The notes below the pieces were generated by a model. The model made no database searches. It worked only from the letters and a program-made list of their open reading frames with translations, and had not been told where the DNA came from. This document shows, one piece after another, positions 1 to 7,031 of a stretch of DNA of 17,607 nucleotides (within the stretch, counting starts at the first letter, position 1; every line of letters begins with the position of its first letter). The position numbers and the translations under genes were made by a program. Location: positions 1-17,607 of the forward strand of contig JBKCHQ010000074.1 of NCBI GenBank assembly GCA_046302715.1. Direction: 5' to 3'. The DNA comes from CAMCXT01 sp046302715. GTDB taxonomy: Bacteria > Bacteroidota > Bacteroidia > M30B66.

Positions 1-736
1 TGCAGATGTTCCAAATTCCCGATTCGAGCTGATGATTTTCGGCTAAACGCATCACGGCATCTACCAAATCATCAATGTACACATAAGAGCGGGTTTGCAA
101 TCCGTCGCCGTGAATCTCGAATGCCTCGCCCTTAAATGCCTGTTCTATAAATACCGATTGTGGGCCGCCCCACCAGCCTTGAGCCATTCCCGGGCCGTAG
201 CATCCAAAAAAGCGCATAATCTGAAAATTCAGTCCAAATTCGCGACCAGCGGCAAATAACGCATGCTCCATTTGGAGTTTGCTTGCAGCATAGGCCCAGC
301 GTTTATTTTCGGAACTTCCGAGCACGCAATCATGCCTTTCGGTAAAGGGCGGATGCGGATTTTTGCCGTATACATCGCTTGTAGAGGCGAATAACAAGCG
401 AATATTGCGTTTTTTACAATAATTTAATACTGCAGTATTACACTTCAGATTGCCCTCCATGACCTCCCAGCCACTGCTGTAACGTGGAATTTTGGAGGAG
501 GCAAGGTGGATGATCCCATCGATTTCACCAAAACTTAATCGCTCGATTTCAGCAATATCGTGTTGGATAAACGTGAAATTATCGAGCGACGATAAATCCG
601 CTGCCCGACTTTTTGACCCCTTACTTAAATTATCAACACCAATTACGCTATACCCCTTATTTAGCAAAGCGCTGCAAACATGCGAACCGATAAATCCGGC
701 CGCTCCGCTAACAAGAATTGTTTTGTTTGCCTGCAT
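1..736 (-). CDS. NAD-dependent sugar-nucleotide epimerase/dehydratase (extended SDR), 3' end beyond window
   Basis: Only the first 245 codons are inside the window. The translated start carries the Rossmann motif GAAGFIGSHV at about residues 11-20, then the acidic VDN turn after beta-2, the STSDVYG serine/threonine segment, and the YAASK catalytic Tyr-xxx-Lys. Further on come RFFGCYGPG and GDGLQTRSYVYIDDLVDA, the substrate-binding signatures of UDP-glucose 4-epimerase/UDP-glucuronate decarboxylase-like extended SDRs. Family members interconvert or dehydrate nucleotide sugars in the cytoplasm, feeding polysaccharide or glycan synthesis. The ATG at 736 is preceded by AAGG and puts the glycine-rich loop at the usual distance from the N-terminus. 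It is divergently transcribed from the gene at 794, with 57 bp between the two starts. The exact substrate cannot be told from this part. The family call is firm. Confidence 0.93.
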   Translation of the reverse strand, partial: MQANKTILVSGAAGFIGSHVCSALLNKGYSVIGVDNLSKGSKSRAADLSSLDNFTFIQHDIAEIERLSFGEIDGIIHLASSKIPRYSSGWEVMEGNLKCNTAVLNYCKKRNIRLLFASTSDVYGKNPHPPFTERHDCVLGSSENKRWAYAASKLQMEHALFAAGREFGLNFQIMRFFGCYGPGMAQGWWGGPQSVFIEQAFKGEAFEIHGDGLQTRSYVYIDDLVDAVMRLAENHQLESGIWNIC

Positions 737-741
737 CCTTG

Positions 742-749
742 CAAAGGAA
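742..749 (-). promoter_or_regulatory. Possible -7 element (near match TTCCTTTG) for the epimerase gene
   Basis: Read on the minus strand this is TTCCTTTG, one mismatch from the Bacteroidetes -7 consensus TAnnTTTG. It ends 5 nt before the ATG at 736. The placement equals that of the exact matches upstream of other starts in this window, which is the main reason to list it. No clear TTTG -33 element is seen. Confidence 0.3.
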
Positions 750-781
750 TAAATTTACTGCGCTACATTCACCAAGGCGAT

Positions 782-789
782 TATTTTTG
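782..789 (+). promoter_or_regulatory. Bacteroidetes -7 element TATTTTTG upstream of the 794 gene
   Basis: TATTTTTG matches TAnnTTTG exactly and lies 4 nt before the ATG at 794. In this promoter class the transcript starts a few bases after the box, so the message would begin at or beside the start codon. No good TTTG is found 19 nt upstream. The box also argues against an earlier start for the gene, since the upstream part of the frame would lie in the divergent epimerase gene. Confidence 0.5.
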
Positions 790-793
790 TGCC

Positions 794-1111
794 ATGTTTT
801 ATTTTCGACATATACAGGAAATTCGAAGTATTTGCCGCGATTGTGGCGTTTCTGTGCTATACGCTACCGGCGATTTGGTGTACGATCCTCATTTGATACC
901 CGATGTGTTAGAACTGGTGGTTACCTTTATTCCCGAAAATGACGATTTGTATTTTCACAATTTTTACTTGCTGCAACAGGAGATTAGCAGTGTTTTGGGA
1001 ATCCCTGTGGAACTTACCGACTGGGATCAGCTAAAAAACCAGGTCGTAAAGAAGCGAATACTGGAACACAGCGAGGTGATGTATAACCACAGTATTGATT
1101 CTGTCATATAA
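794..1111 (+). CDS. Small nucleotidyltransferase-like protein lacking the catalytic motif
   Basis: This 105-residue protein follows the layout of stand-alone minimal nucleotidyltransferases (MNT/MntA-like). It has an N-terminal helix (HIQEIRSICRDCGV), a strand LYATGD, a second strand ELVVTFIPEN, a helix YLLQQEISSVLG, then IPVELTD and a C-terminal helix KRILEHSEVMYN. In active members the segment after LY.. reads G-S-x(n)-D-x-D. Here the same spacing gives G-D, and V-L-E where D-x-D should be, so the metal-binding aspartates and the serine are missing. I infer a fold retained without nucleotidyl transfer, perhaps as a binding or antitoxin-like protein. No HepT/HEPN-type toxin gene is next to it. 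The start at 794 follows a -7 box; the ATG at 680 in the same frame lies inside the divergent gene and was rejected. The family assignment is from memory of the pattern and is moderately sure. Confidence 0.62.
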   Translation: MFYFRHIQEIRSICRDCGVSVLYATGDLVYDPHLIPDVLELVVTFIPENDDLYFHNFYLLQQEISSVLGIPVELTDWDQLKNQVVKKRILEHSEVMYNHSIDSVI

Positions 1112-1367
1112 AGTAAGTTGGCTGTGCTATTTTCTTATTATTAAGGATGATATACCTATTCATCTGAAAGATAGCATTGATATTGACCTAAGTTAGAGCG
1201 CTCATCCTCTGCGATTTGCAGCTAATTAGATGAGGGACAATAGATGATGTTTGCTCGAAACTGCAAGTGCCTTTACGTTTTCCTCCTCCTTTAGAAATTC
1301 CTGCCTTTGTGAAACTTTAACCGCTTCTTAACCAGGTGCATTGAATCTTTTAAAGATTGTTGCCCCC

Positions 1368-2513
1368 CTATAAATCTCTGATGCATCGAACCGAGGTACC
1401 AAATCGACCGTCGAAAATATTGCCCGTAAGTCCGTTGTTATCGTACAATAATTGGTGGAACCAACCGTCATTGCTACCTGCCGATTGTCCTGCCCAATAG
1501 TAGCCGCCTGCATTTTTTTGAGTAAAAAAGCCAAATTGTGAACGGTAACCTCCGGGTACGGCCGAAAATCCACTTTGGTTGGTTGCACCTGCGTTAGGTG
1601 AAAACCATAGTCCGTTTCCTGCTTCAAGTGTTCCTGTAGTTCTTAACTGAGTACCGGCCGTGCTGCTGCCTCCAAAGGCATCGCCAAGTAACGACCATTC
1701 AAAATTATCGGGCACGTGCCAACCCGTCGGACATAATCCACGGCTATCTGTTACCGCATAAAAGTTGTAAATGCGGCCATACGGACAAGCATTGGAAACT
1801 TCATTCTGATAATAGCAACTAAAAGGCTGTAAAATGGAACTTGCCCATCCATTATTATCTGTTACGAGAAAAATCTGATCGCCGTTTCGGAATCGCCCAA
1901 CGTTGAGGTTCTCGGCCATCCATTCCCTTCCGTTTACCGTAATGGTTTTGTACACATTGCCATCAATATCGGTTAAGGTGCCGTAGGTAACTGTTTCGTT
2001 ATGTATGCCGGGCAATCCGCAAGTATGCGGCAACCCATCAACGGGTGGTGGATTGGCTGCACTCAGTCCAGGTATAATAATTGGCGCTCCGCTTCCAATA
2101 ACTAAGGTATCGCCGGTTTCGCTCACATCAATGTTTATGTCGCCTGCAACTTTCGCATAGGGCACGCTAAGTAGCGGATTACTGCCTTGGTCAATATAAC
2201 TTCCGCTTACCAAAACCTCCACTTGAAGATACAAATTACCTTGGCTCCAGTTAACCGTCTGTAAAGAATTTATTGCCCCCAACTGCACTGTGAACAAGCC
2301 ATTTGCATTGGTTAATACTGCTTGCTCTTCGTTCCACACGATGGTACCTAAGGCCGAAAGTGCGCGCAGTTTAAAACGTGCGGTGGTATTAGTATTGGAA
2401 AGAATCTGCCCCGCAGCGTCTCGAGCCACGGCTTGATAGTTCATCAATCCAGGAACTTGAGCAATGAGCATCGAACTTAGCATGAAATTTAAAAACAACA
2501 GAGAATAGCGCAT
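1368..2513 (-). CDS. Exported FISUMP-domain protein (downstream copy of tandem pair)
   Basis: The 381-residue protein starts with a Sec signal peptide (hydrophobic run through residue ~18, cleavage near AQVPG). Next comes an N-terminal module common in Bacteroidota surface proteins (MNYQAVARDAAG ... NANGLFTVQLG ... LLSVPYAKVAGD, about residues 24-125). The C-terminal half, from about residue 180, is a FISUMP domain (Fibrobacter succinogenes major paralogous domain). Its marks are DIDGNVYKTITVNGREWMAENL, CPYGRIYNFYAV, LCPTGWHVP, a FSAVPGGYR segment and the terminal SVRCIRD. The biochemical function of FISUMP is not established; members are secreted or surface proteins. No T9SS sorting domain is present. 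It lies 34 bp downstream of a homologue in the same orientation, so co-transcription is likely. The proteins share architecture but not a long identical stretch, so this is an old duplication. Confidence 0.9.
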   Translation of the reverse strand: MRYSLLFLNFMLSSMLIAQVPGLMNYQAVARDAAGQILSNTNTTARFKLRALSALGTIVWNEEQAVLTNANGLFTVQLGAINSLQTVNWSQGNLYLQVEVLVSGSYIDQGSNPLLSVPYAKVAGDINIDVSETGDTLVIGSGAPIIIPGLSAANPPPVDGLPHTCGLPGIHNETVTYGTLTDIDGNVYKTITVNGREWMAENLNVGRFRNGDQIFLVTDNNGWASSILQPFSCYYQNEVSNACPYGRIYNFYAVTDSRGLCPTGWHVPDNFEWSLLGDAFGGSSTAGTQLRTTGTLEAGNGLWFSPNAGATNQSGFSAVPGGYRSQFGFFTQKNAGGYYWAGQSAGSNDGWFHQLLYDNNGLTGNIFDGRFGTSVRCIRDL

Positions 2514-2547
2514 GACCTTGAATCTTTAGAGCGTGATGGTGCTTGAA

Positions 2548-3780
2548 TTAATCTCTGATGCAGCGAACAGACATGCCACTGCGTTTTCCAAAGTTTGCTG
2601 TTTGAATAACAGAGCCCGGGTCGTGATAAAACGTGCGTCCGTAACCGTTGGTACTGTTCACCTCGGTCGAAGTCCAGAAATAGGCATTTAGCAAGGAGTT
2701 ATTGGAAACTCCAAGGGCGGTAATAAAGCCGCCGGGAAGAGCCGAAAAACCACTTGTATTGGTTGCCCCTGTATTGGGTGCGTTCCATAAACCGGTGCCT
2801 GCCTGTGTTGTACCTGTGCTTTTAAGCGGTCCTCCTGCAAAGTTCGACCAATTAATGCCGCCCTGCGCAGCCGGATCAAACTGATTTATCAAGGTGCTCC
2901 ATTCGCCCTCTGTGGGCACATGCCAGCCTGTTGGACATAATTGCCGGGCATCGCTGCACGCATAAAAATTGTAGAGTTTCCCATAAGGACAATCCAGCGA
3001 GGCGTCGCCGTTATAATGCGCCCAGGCACCTGACGTCGTTCCTGACCATTGTGTAGCGCTCAATCCCGAAACAATGGGGTCGCCGTTGCGGTAGGTGGTG
3101 GTTTTCAGATTTTCGGCCATCCATTCCTTATTCCCAATAACAATGGTTTTGTAGATGTTTCCCTCCTGATCGATTACGCTGTTATATACTAAACCAGCGT
3201 TTACCACATTTGCTGTTCCGCAGGTATGTGCCGTAGTGCCTGTAGAAGTGCCTGCACTTCCGCCGCCGCCATCACCGCCATTTCCACCACCAGATGCATT
3301 GGCGGCACTAATACCCGGTACTATAACGAATCCATCTTCGCCAATAAACAGCGTATCGCCCGTTTGACTTACATGGTATTTTATAGCGTCGGTATGAAAA
3401 GCATAGGGCACGCTGAGCAATTGCTGGGTATTGGTAATGGTGTAGGAATTACCCCCATTCAGATCAGTTTCGGTTTTAATGAAATATGGCCCGTTTGCCC
3501 AATCGATACTCGAAAAACTGCCGCTGAGCACATTGCCTCCGCCAATCTCTAGGTTGGTCAGGCCATTGGCGGTAGTGGTAGGATTATGAGTTTCGACATA
3601 AATCGCCGTTCCATTAGCGCTACCCTCAAGGATTGAGATCTTAATGCCCACGGTTTGGTTAGCCAGTAACTGATTGCCCGCGTTGCGAATTACACTTTGG
3701 TACGAAAATTTTTGGGGCGACTGAGCAAAACTAAGGGAAGTTGAAAATAGTAATAGGAGTAAAAAATAGCAGTTCCTCAT
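2548..3780 (-). CDS. Exported FISUMP-domain protein (upstream copy of tandem pair)
   Basis: Starting at the ATG at 3780 gives a clean signal peptide (MRNCYFLLLLLFSTSLSFAQ). The frame stays open to an ATG 36 nt further up, but that would put twelve polar residues ahead of it and place the start near the promoter box, so I chose 3780. The domain order matches the neighbour: N-terminal module (FSYQSVIRNAGNQLL ... TANGLTNLEIGGG ... QLLSVPYAFHTDAI), then a glycine/serine-rich linker, then FISUMP. The FISUMP part shows DQEGNIYKTIVIGNKEWMAENL, CPYGKLYNFYA, LCPTGWHVP, FSALPGG and terminal SVRCIRD. The Gly-rich linker, about 20 residues, is absent from the downstream copy and probably a flexible spacer. 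It is the first gene of the likely two-gene unit and has its own -7 element upstream. Confidence 0.9.
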   Translation of the reverse strand: MRNCYFLLLLLFSTSLSFAQSPQKFSYQSVIRNAGNQLLANQTVGIKISILEGSANGTAIYVETHNPTTTANGLTNLEIGGGNVLSGSFSSIDWANGPYFIKTETDLNGGNSYTITNTQQLLSVPYAFHTDAIKYHVSQTGDTLFIGEDGFVIVPGISAANASGGGNGGDGGGGSAGTSTGTTAHTCGTANVVNAGLVYNSVIDQEGNIYKTIVIGNKEWMAENLKTTTYRNGDPIVSGLSATQWSGTTSGAWAHYNGDASLDCPYGKLYNFYACSDARQLCPTGWHVPTEGEWSTLINQFDPAAQGGINWSNFAGGPLKSTGTTQAGTGLWNAPNTGATNTSGFSALPGGFITALGVSNNSLLNAYFWTSTEVNSTNGYGRTFYHDPGSVIQTANFGKRSGMSVRCIRD

Positions 3781-3803
3781 TTTAATAATAATTTGATAGT
3801 GAG

Positions 3804-3811
3804 CAAATTTA
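3804..3811 (-). promoter_or_regulatory. Bacteroidetes -7 element TAAATTTG for the FISUMP pair
   Basis: On the minus strand the sequence reads TAAATTTG, an exact TAnnTTTG. It ends 23 nt before the ATG at 3780, giving a short AT-rich leader. A well-placed TTTG at -33 is not obvious. It is the only plausible -7 box seen between uvrC and this gene pair. Confidence 0.5.
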
Positions 3812-3926
3812 ATCAATCAAAACAGTATCTCGATGATGCAAGTTAAAAATACTCCTGAATTTGCATAATAAAAAAGGTACAGCCTTATTCTTCCTGATTT
3901 TTCTGGAAAGCGATGATAACAAAGAC

Positions 3927-5738
3927 TTAAGTAACCTTTCCATGAAAATAATCCAGCACCTTCGATGCTTTATCTTTCCCTATTGCCGCTTCGAGTTGCT
4001 CAATGTTCGCCTCGCGTACTTTTTTAACCGATTTAAATTCGAGGAGAAGCTTTTCAGCTGTTGCCTTTCCAATGCCCTCTATTTCGTGTAACTCACTTTT
4101 TAAGGTTCCCTTGTCGCGGCGACTGCGGTGATGCGTGATGCCAAAGCGGTGCGCCTCGTTGCGCAGGTTTTGGATGAGCTTGAGGCTCTCGCTTTTCTTG
4201 TCGATGTAAAGCGGAATTGAATCGCCCGGAAAGTAAATTTCTTCCAAACGTTTAGCAATACCTATGATACTGATTTTGCCACGAAGACCCAAGGCATCAA
4301 GCGCTTCAACCGCAGCACTGAGCTGTCCTTTACCACCGTCCACTACGATGAGTTGCGGCAGTTCGGCTTTTTCTTCGAGTAATCGGGAGTAACGACGGGT
4401 AATTACCTCCTGCATGGTAGCAAAGTCGTTAGGGCCTTCCACAGTTTTTACATTAAAATGCCGGTAATCTTTCTTGCTGGGCTTGGCATCTTTAAATCAT
4501 ACCATGGCCGAAACCGGATAAGCACCTTGAAAGTTTGAATTATCAAAACACTCAATATGGCGCGGTACATCGGGTAGATGTAGATCTTTTTTTACCTGTT
4601 CCAAAATGCGCTTGGTATGGCGCTCGGGATCGACCAATTCCTGTTGTTTTTGCTTCTCGCGAATGTAATTGGCCACATTGCGCTCGCTCAGTTCGAGCAG
4701 TTTCTTTTTATCGCCGCGTTGCGGGATGTGAATGTGTAGCATTTCATCGTCTAAATCAGGCATCATCGAAACAATGAGTTCCTTGGCATTGCTCTGAAAG
4801 CGTTGCCGCATCTCGCCAATGGCAATGGACAGGAGTTCTTCGGCGCTTTCGTCGAGCCGTTTGCGCAGTTCTATGGTGTGCCCCTGCACAATGCAGCCAT
4901 CCAATACTCGCAGGTAATTTACGTAGGCCGTTTTATCGTCGGTTTGAATTGAAAACACATCGGCATTGCTGATAGCGGGATTTACAATGGTGGATTTGCT
5001 CTTGAACTTTTCGAGCAGTTCGATGCGCTCTTTAAGCACCTGTGCCGCTTCGAAGCGGAAAGCCGCTGCTTCGTCCATCATGCGCTTTCGCACCAGTGAA
5101 ATAAGATCGCCAATGTTTCCCTTGATGATTTGCCTTATTTCCTGAATCATTTCGCGGTATTCGTCCTCCGACTGGTAGCCCTCGCAGGGACCAAGGCAAT
5201 TTTTGATATGATACTCGAGGCACACTTTGAATTTGCCTTTTGAAATGGCGCCGGGCTCGAGTGCCAGATTGCAGGTGCGACGTGGATACAAGCTTTTAAC
5301 CAGATCGAGCAAGGTATGCATCACTTTTCCGCTGGGGTAAGGCCCATAATATTCGGAGCCATCGCGGATGACCTTGCGTGTGGGAAATACTCGAGGAAAG
5401 CGTTCGTTTTTAATGCAAATCCAGGGATAGGTTTTATCGTCCTTGAGGGCAACGTTATACCGCGGTTGGTATTTTTTGATGAGGTTGTTTTCGAGCAGCA
5501 GTGCATCGAGTTCGGTATCAACCACAATGGTGCGGATGTCGTTAATTTTCGACACCATTACACGAGTTTTACCCGAATCGTAATGCTCTTTTGTAAAGTA
5601 TGATGTTACCCGCTTTTTGAGGCTTTTGGCCTTGCCGATGTAAAGCAACTTACCCTCGGCATCGTAATACTGGTACACGCCAGGTTTTTCGGGCAGTGCC
5701 TTGAGCAAAGTTTGGACGCGGGGAGCCGGTTCAGGCAT
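3927..5738 (-). pseudogene. uvrC: uvrC, excinuclease ABC subunit C, interrupted by an in-frame TGA
   Basis: UvrC makes both incisions in UvrABC nucleotide excision repair. The reading frame is full length (603 codons plus stop) and carries every expected part. The GIY-YIG nuclease has GVY at 20-22 and YIGKAK from 33. A four-cysteine region at 156-185 is of the type that binds an Fe-S cluster in UvrC. A UVR motif lies near 213-246. The RNase H-like endonuclease has FDNSN (D399), D438 and DGGKGQL (D467), and tandem helix-hairpin-helix sequence (IEGIGKATAEKLL) ends the protein. Codon 414 (4497-4499) is TGA, between D399 and D438; the same frame resumes directly with FKDAKPSKKDYRHFN. A cysteine or tryptophan codon one base away is likely ancestral. 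The downstream half has only a GTG inside a conserved motif as a start, so two working halves are unlikely. It is either a recent nonsense mutation or a base-call error. The segment usually written RDEAHRF reads RNEAHRF. Confidence 0.92.
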
Positions 5739-5743
5739 GATGG

Positions 5744-5751
5744 CAAATTTA
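5744..5751 (-). promoter_or_regulatory. Bacteroidetes -7 element TAAATTTG for uvrC
   Basis: The minus strand reads TAAATTTG, an exact TAnnTTTG, ending 5 nt before the uvrC ATG at 5738. A TTTATA lies roughly where a -33 element would be, but it is not a clean TTTG. The distance predicts a leaderless or nearly leaderless transcript. Confidence 0.5.
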
Positions 5752-5826
5752 GGCGATTCTAATTAGGATTTATAAACTGCAGTGGCATGCCGTTGTTGTT
5801 CATAAATTGACAAATTAAATCTCCAG

Positions 5827-6459
5827 CTACATTTTATCCTCCAAAAATTCACAAATATCTTCTTTCGTCAAATGATAGGTATTGATGCCCAACTCGGCAG
5901 CCGTCTGTATATGTTGGATCGAGTCGTCAATAAATAAAGTTGACTCGGGCTTTAAACCTGCATCGGCAAGTACATGTTCGAATATTTGCTTATCGGGTTT
6001 ACGAAGGCCGACTTCATAAGAAAGATAGAGCTTTTCGAAAAACGGCTCGAGTGACGGCAAACTATAGATTTGAAGCAAATAATGGTTAAACGCTTCGATA
6101 TGAATTTCGTTGGTATTTGATAGCAGAAAAATACGATGGTTCTCGGCGGCCTTTTCGAGACAAAAGAGCCGCTGTTCGGGCAAATCAAGAAGAATTGAAT
6201 TCCAAGCCGCCCGTATTTGATCTTCGGTTGAACCGGGCTTCACAAATTTTGACACCTCTTCAATAAACACCTCCGAGCTGATGCGACCGGTCTCGTAATC
6301 GTCGAGAAGGGTGGTTTGTGTTGCTTGCGAAAAATGCTTCGAAAAGTCCTCAATTCCTAGCGCCTTAAATGCTTTAACGGGCAACTGATAGTCTATATTT
6401 AGAATAACGCCGCCCAAGTCGAATACGATGGTGTCTATATGTTGATTCTGATAAATCAT
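5827..6459 (-). CDS. HAD-superfamily hydrolase, YihX-like sugar-phosphate phosphatase
   Basis: The 210-residue cytoplasmic protein has the four HAD motifs in order. Motif I is VFDLGGVILNID with nucleophile D14; motif II is LLSNTNE near residue 112; the motif III lysine is in LRKPDKQIFEHVL near 160; motif IV is LFIDDSIQHI near 183. The DLGGV form of motif I, with glycine where DxD phosphatases carry the second Asp, matches the YihX/subfamily IA group that removes phosphate from sugar phosphates such as glucose-1-phosphate. The length is typical. It sits 88 bp upstream of uvrC on the same strand; uvrC has its own -7 box, so joint transcription is optional. The substrate is an inference from family resemblance only. 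Confidence 0.88.
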   Translation of the reverse strand: MIYQNQHIDTIVFDLGGVILNIDYQLPVKAFKALGIEDFSKHFSQATQTTLLDDYETGRISSEVFIEEVSKFVKPGSTEDQIRAAWNSILLDLPEQRLFCLEKAAENHRIFLLSNTNEIHIEAFNHYLLQIYSLPSLEPFFEKLYLSYEVGLRKPDKQIFEHVLADAGLKPESTLFIDDSIQHIQTAAELGINTYHLTKEDICEFLEDKM

Positions 6460-6463
6460 GCTG

Positions 6464-6494
6464 CAAAATAACGGAATGCAATTGTTTTTGCAAT
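6464..6494 (-). promoter_or_regulatory. Candidate promoter of the HAD phosphatase gene
   Basis: On the minus strand ATTG (6491-6494) is followed after exactly 19 nt by TTATTTTG (6464-6471), 4 nt before the ATG at 6459. Both boxes are one base off the Bacteroidetes consensus TTTG-N19-TAnnTTTG. Correct spacing and placement support it despite the mismatches. Its -33 box sits directly beside the -33 box of the divergent tRNA promoter. Confidence 0.45.
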
Positions 6495-6517
6495 TTTAAG
6501 AATGCCGTGTATCTTTG
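6487..6517 (+). promoter_or_regulatory. Consensus Bacteroidetes promoter of the tRNA gene
   Basis: TTTG (6487-6490), a 19-nt spacer and TATCTTTG (6510-6517) match the -33/-7 consensus TTTG-N19-TAnnTTTG at every specified base. The -7 box ends 17 nt before the mature tRNA 5' end, leaving room for a short 5' leader to be removed by RNase P. This is the best promoter in the window and anchors the lineage assignment. Confidence 0.85.
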
Positions 6518-6534
6518 CCAACCTTAATTCGATA

Positions 6535-6607
6535 GGGCTTGTAGCTCAGGGGTTAGAGCATCGGACTCATAATCCGCGGGTCGCAGGTTCGATTCCTGCC
6601 AGGCCCA
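6535..6607 (+). tRNA. tRNA with CAU anticodon (tRNA-Met or tRNA-Ile2)
   Basis: The 73-nt cloverleaf folds with acceptor GGGCTTG/CAGGCCC, D stem GCTC/GAGC, an anticodon arm with loop CTCATAA, a 5-nt variable loop, and T arm GCAGG-TTCGATT-CCTGC. The discriminator is A. CCA is not fully encoded (the sequence goes on CCC), so it would be added after transcription. The first pair of the anticodon stem (27-43) is a T-C mismatch; the other four pair. The CAU anticodon serves elongator Met, or, after lysidine modification, Ile AUA. The short D loop resembles Ile2, while the GGGTC/GCAGG region resembles Met, so I leave it open. It is not an initiator type: the first acceptor pair is intact and the anticodon stem lacks three G-C pairs. 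Confidence 0.95.
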
Positions 6608-6616
6608 CCCTATTTC

Positions 6617-6646
6617 AAAGCACACTTTAATCGGTGTGCTTTTTTT
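6617..6646 (+). terminator. Rho-independent terminator after the tRNA
   Basis: AAAGCACAC (6617-6625) and GTGTGCTTT (6634-6642) form a 9-bp perfect stem around an 8-nt loop. The run of seven T residues begins at the end of the stem. It lies 9 nt after the tRNA 3' end, as expected for a monocistronic tRNA transcript. Confidence 0.88.
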
Positions 6647-7031
6647 ATATGGATTAATTACTATGTTGTTGAATCAACTACAGGGTATTGATATCCTTTT
6701 CTCTTTAAAAACCATCATATTAATAACCTTTTATCAAATCTACTTCATAGAATAGACAAACCCGTCGCTATACACTAGATAAAAAGTGAAAAAATTAAGC
6801 TTAGGGCACATCGGCCACCCACTTGCATGGAGGCAAGCAATTGGAGAACCGAAAGCGAAGGATTGGTTTTTATCTAATTGATTTTCCATGCGGGCAATAA
6901 TTCTGATAATTTTCGTCAATAAAAGATTGTAAAGTTATTGCTAACATTGGATTTGCAGAAATTAAAAATTAAAACGATTCGGTAAAAAATCACACCTTTC
7001 TTTTATTTATGTTTAACGAATATTATTTTGT
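6647..7031. other. Gene-free stretch between tRNA terminator and the T9SS protein gene
   Basis: No convincing gene is visible. Most is AT-rich. A more GC-rich island at about 6803-6872 has a small inverted repeat (CTTGC 6822-6826 / GCAAG 6833-6837) and ends in a T-rich run; short open frames cross it on the plus strand, but none has a recognisable start or family. Near 7008-7030 are imperfect -7-like sequences (TATGTTTA, TTATTTTG) that could serve the gene at 7032, but none is well spaced. A longer leader or an unrecognised small RNA is possible. Confidence 0.4.

Noticed and set aside
680..793. Earlier start (ATG 680) for the nucleotidyltransferase-like gene
   Set aside because: The extra residues are antisense to the epimerase coding sequence and precede the -7 box at 782-789.
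1344..1358. Palindrome AATCTTT-T-AAAGATT as a terminator for the FISUMP pair
   Set aside because: The loop is too short unless pairs are opened, the stem is all A-T rich, and no T tract follows on the minus strand.
1112..1367. Possible gene or RNA in the 256-nt gap after the nucleotidyltransferase-like gene
   Set aside because: No coding frame, cloverleaf or strong hairpin could be supported on either strand.
1328..1627. Minus-strand frame overlapping the end of the downstream FISUMP gene
   Set aside because: It has no family features and lies in another frame of a well-supported gene.
3861..4091. Plus-strand frame antisense to the uvrC 3' end
   Set aside because: It lies over conserved uvrC sequence and has no recognisable features.
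3927..4442. Separate small gene for the C-terminal half of UvrC
   Set aside because: Its only start is a GTG within the conserved KTVEGPNDF motif, and it lacks the first catalytic aspartate; it is the tail of the interrupted uvrC.
4497..4499. Reassigned TGA or selenocysteine codon in uvrC
   Set aside because: All other long genes in the window are free of in-frame TGA, the mbnP gene ends naturally in TGA, and no hairpin of the bacterial SECIS type is evident directly after the codon.
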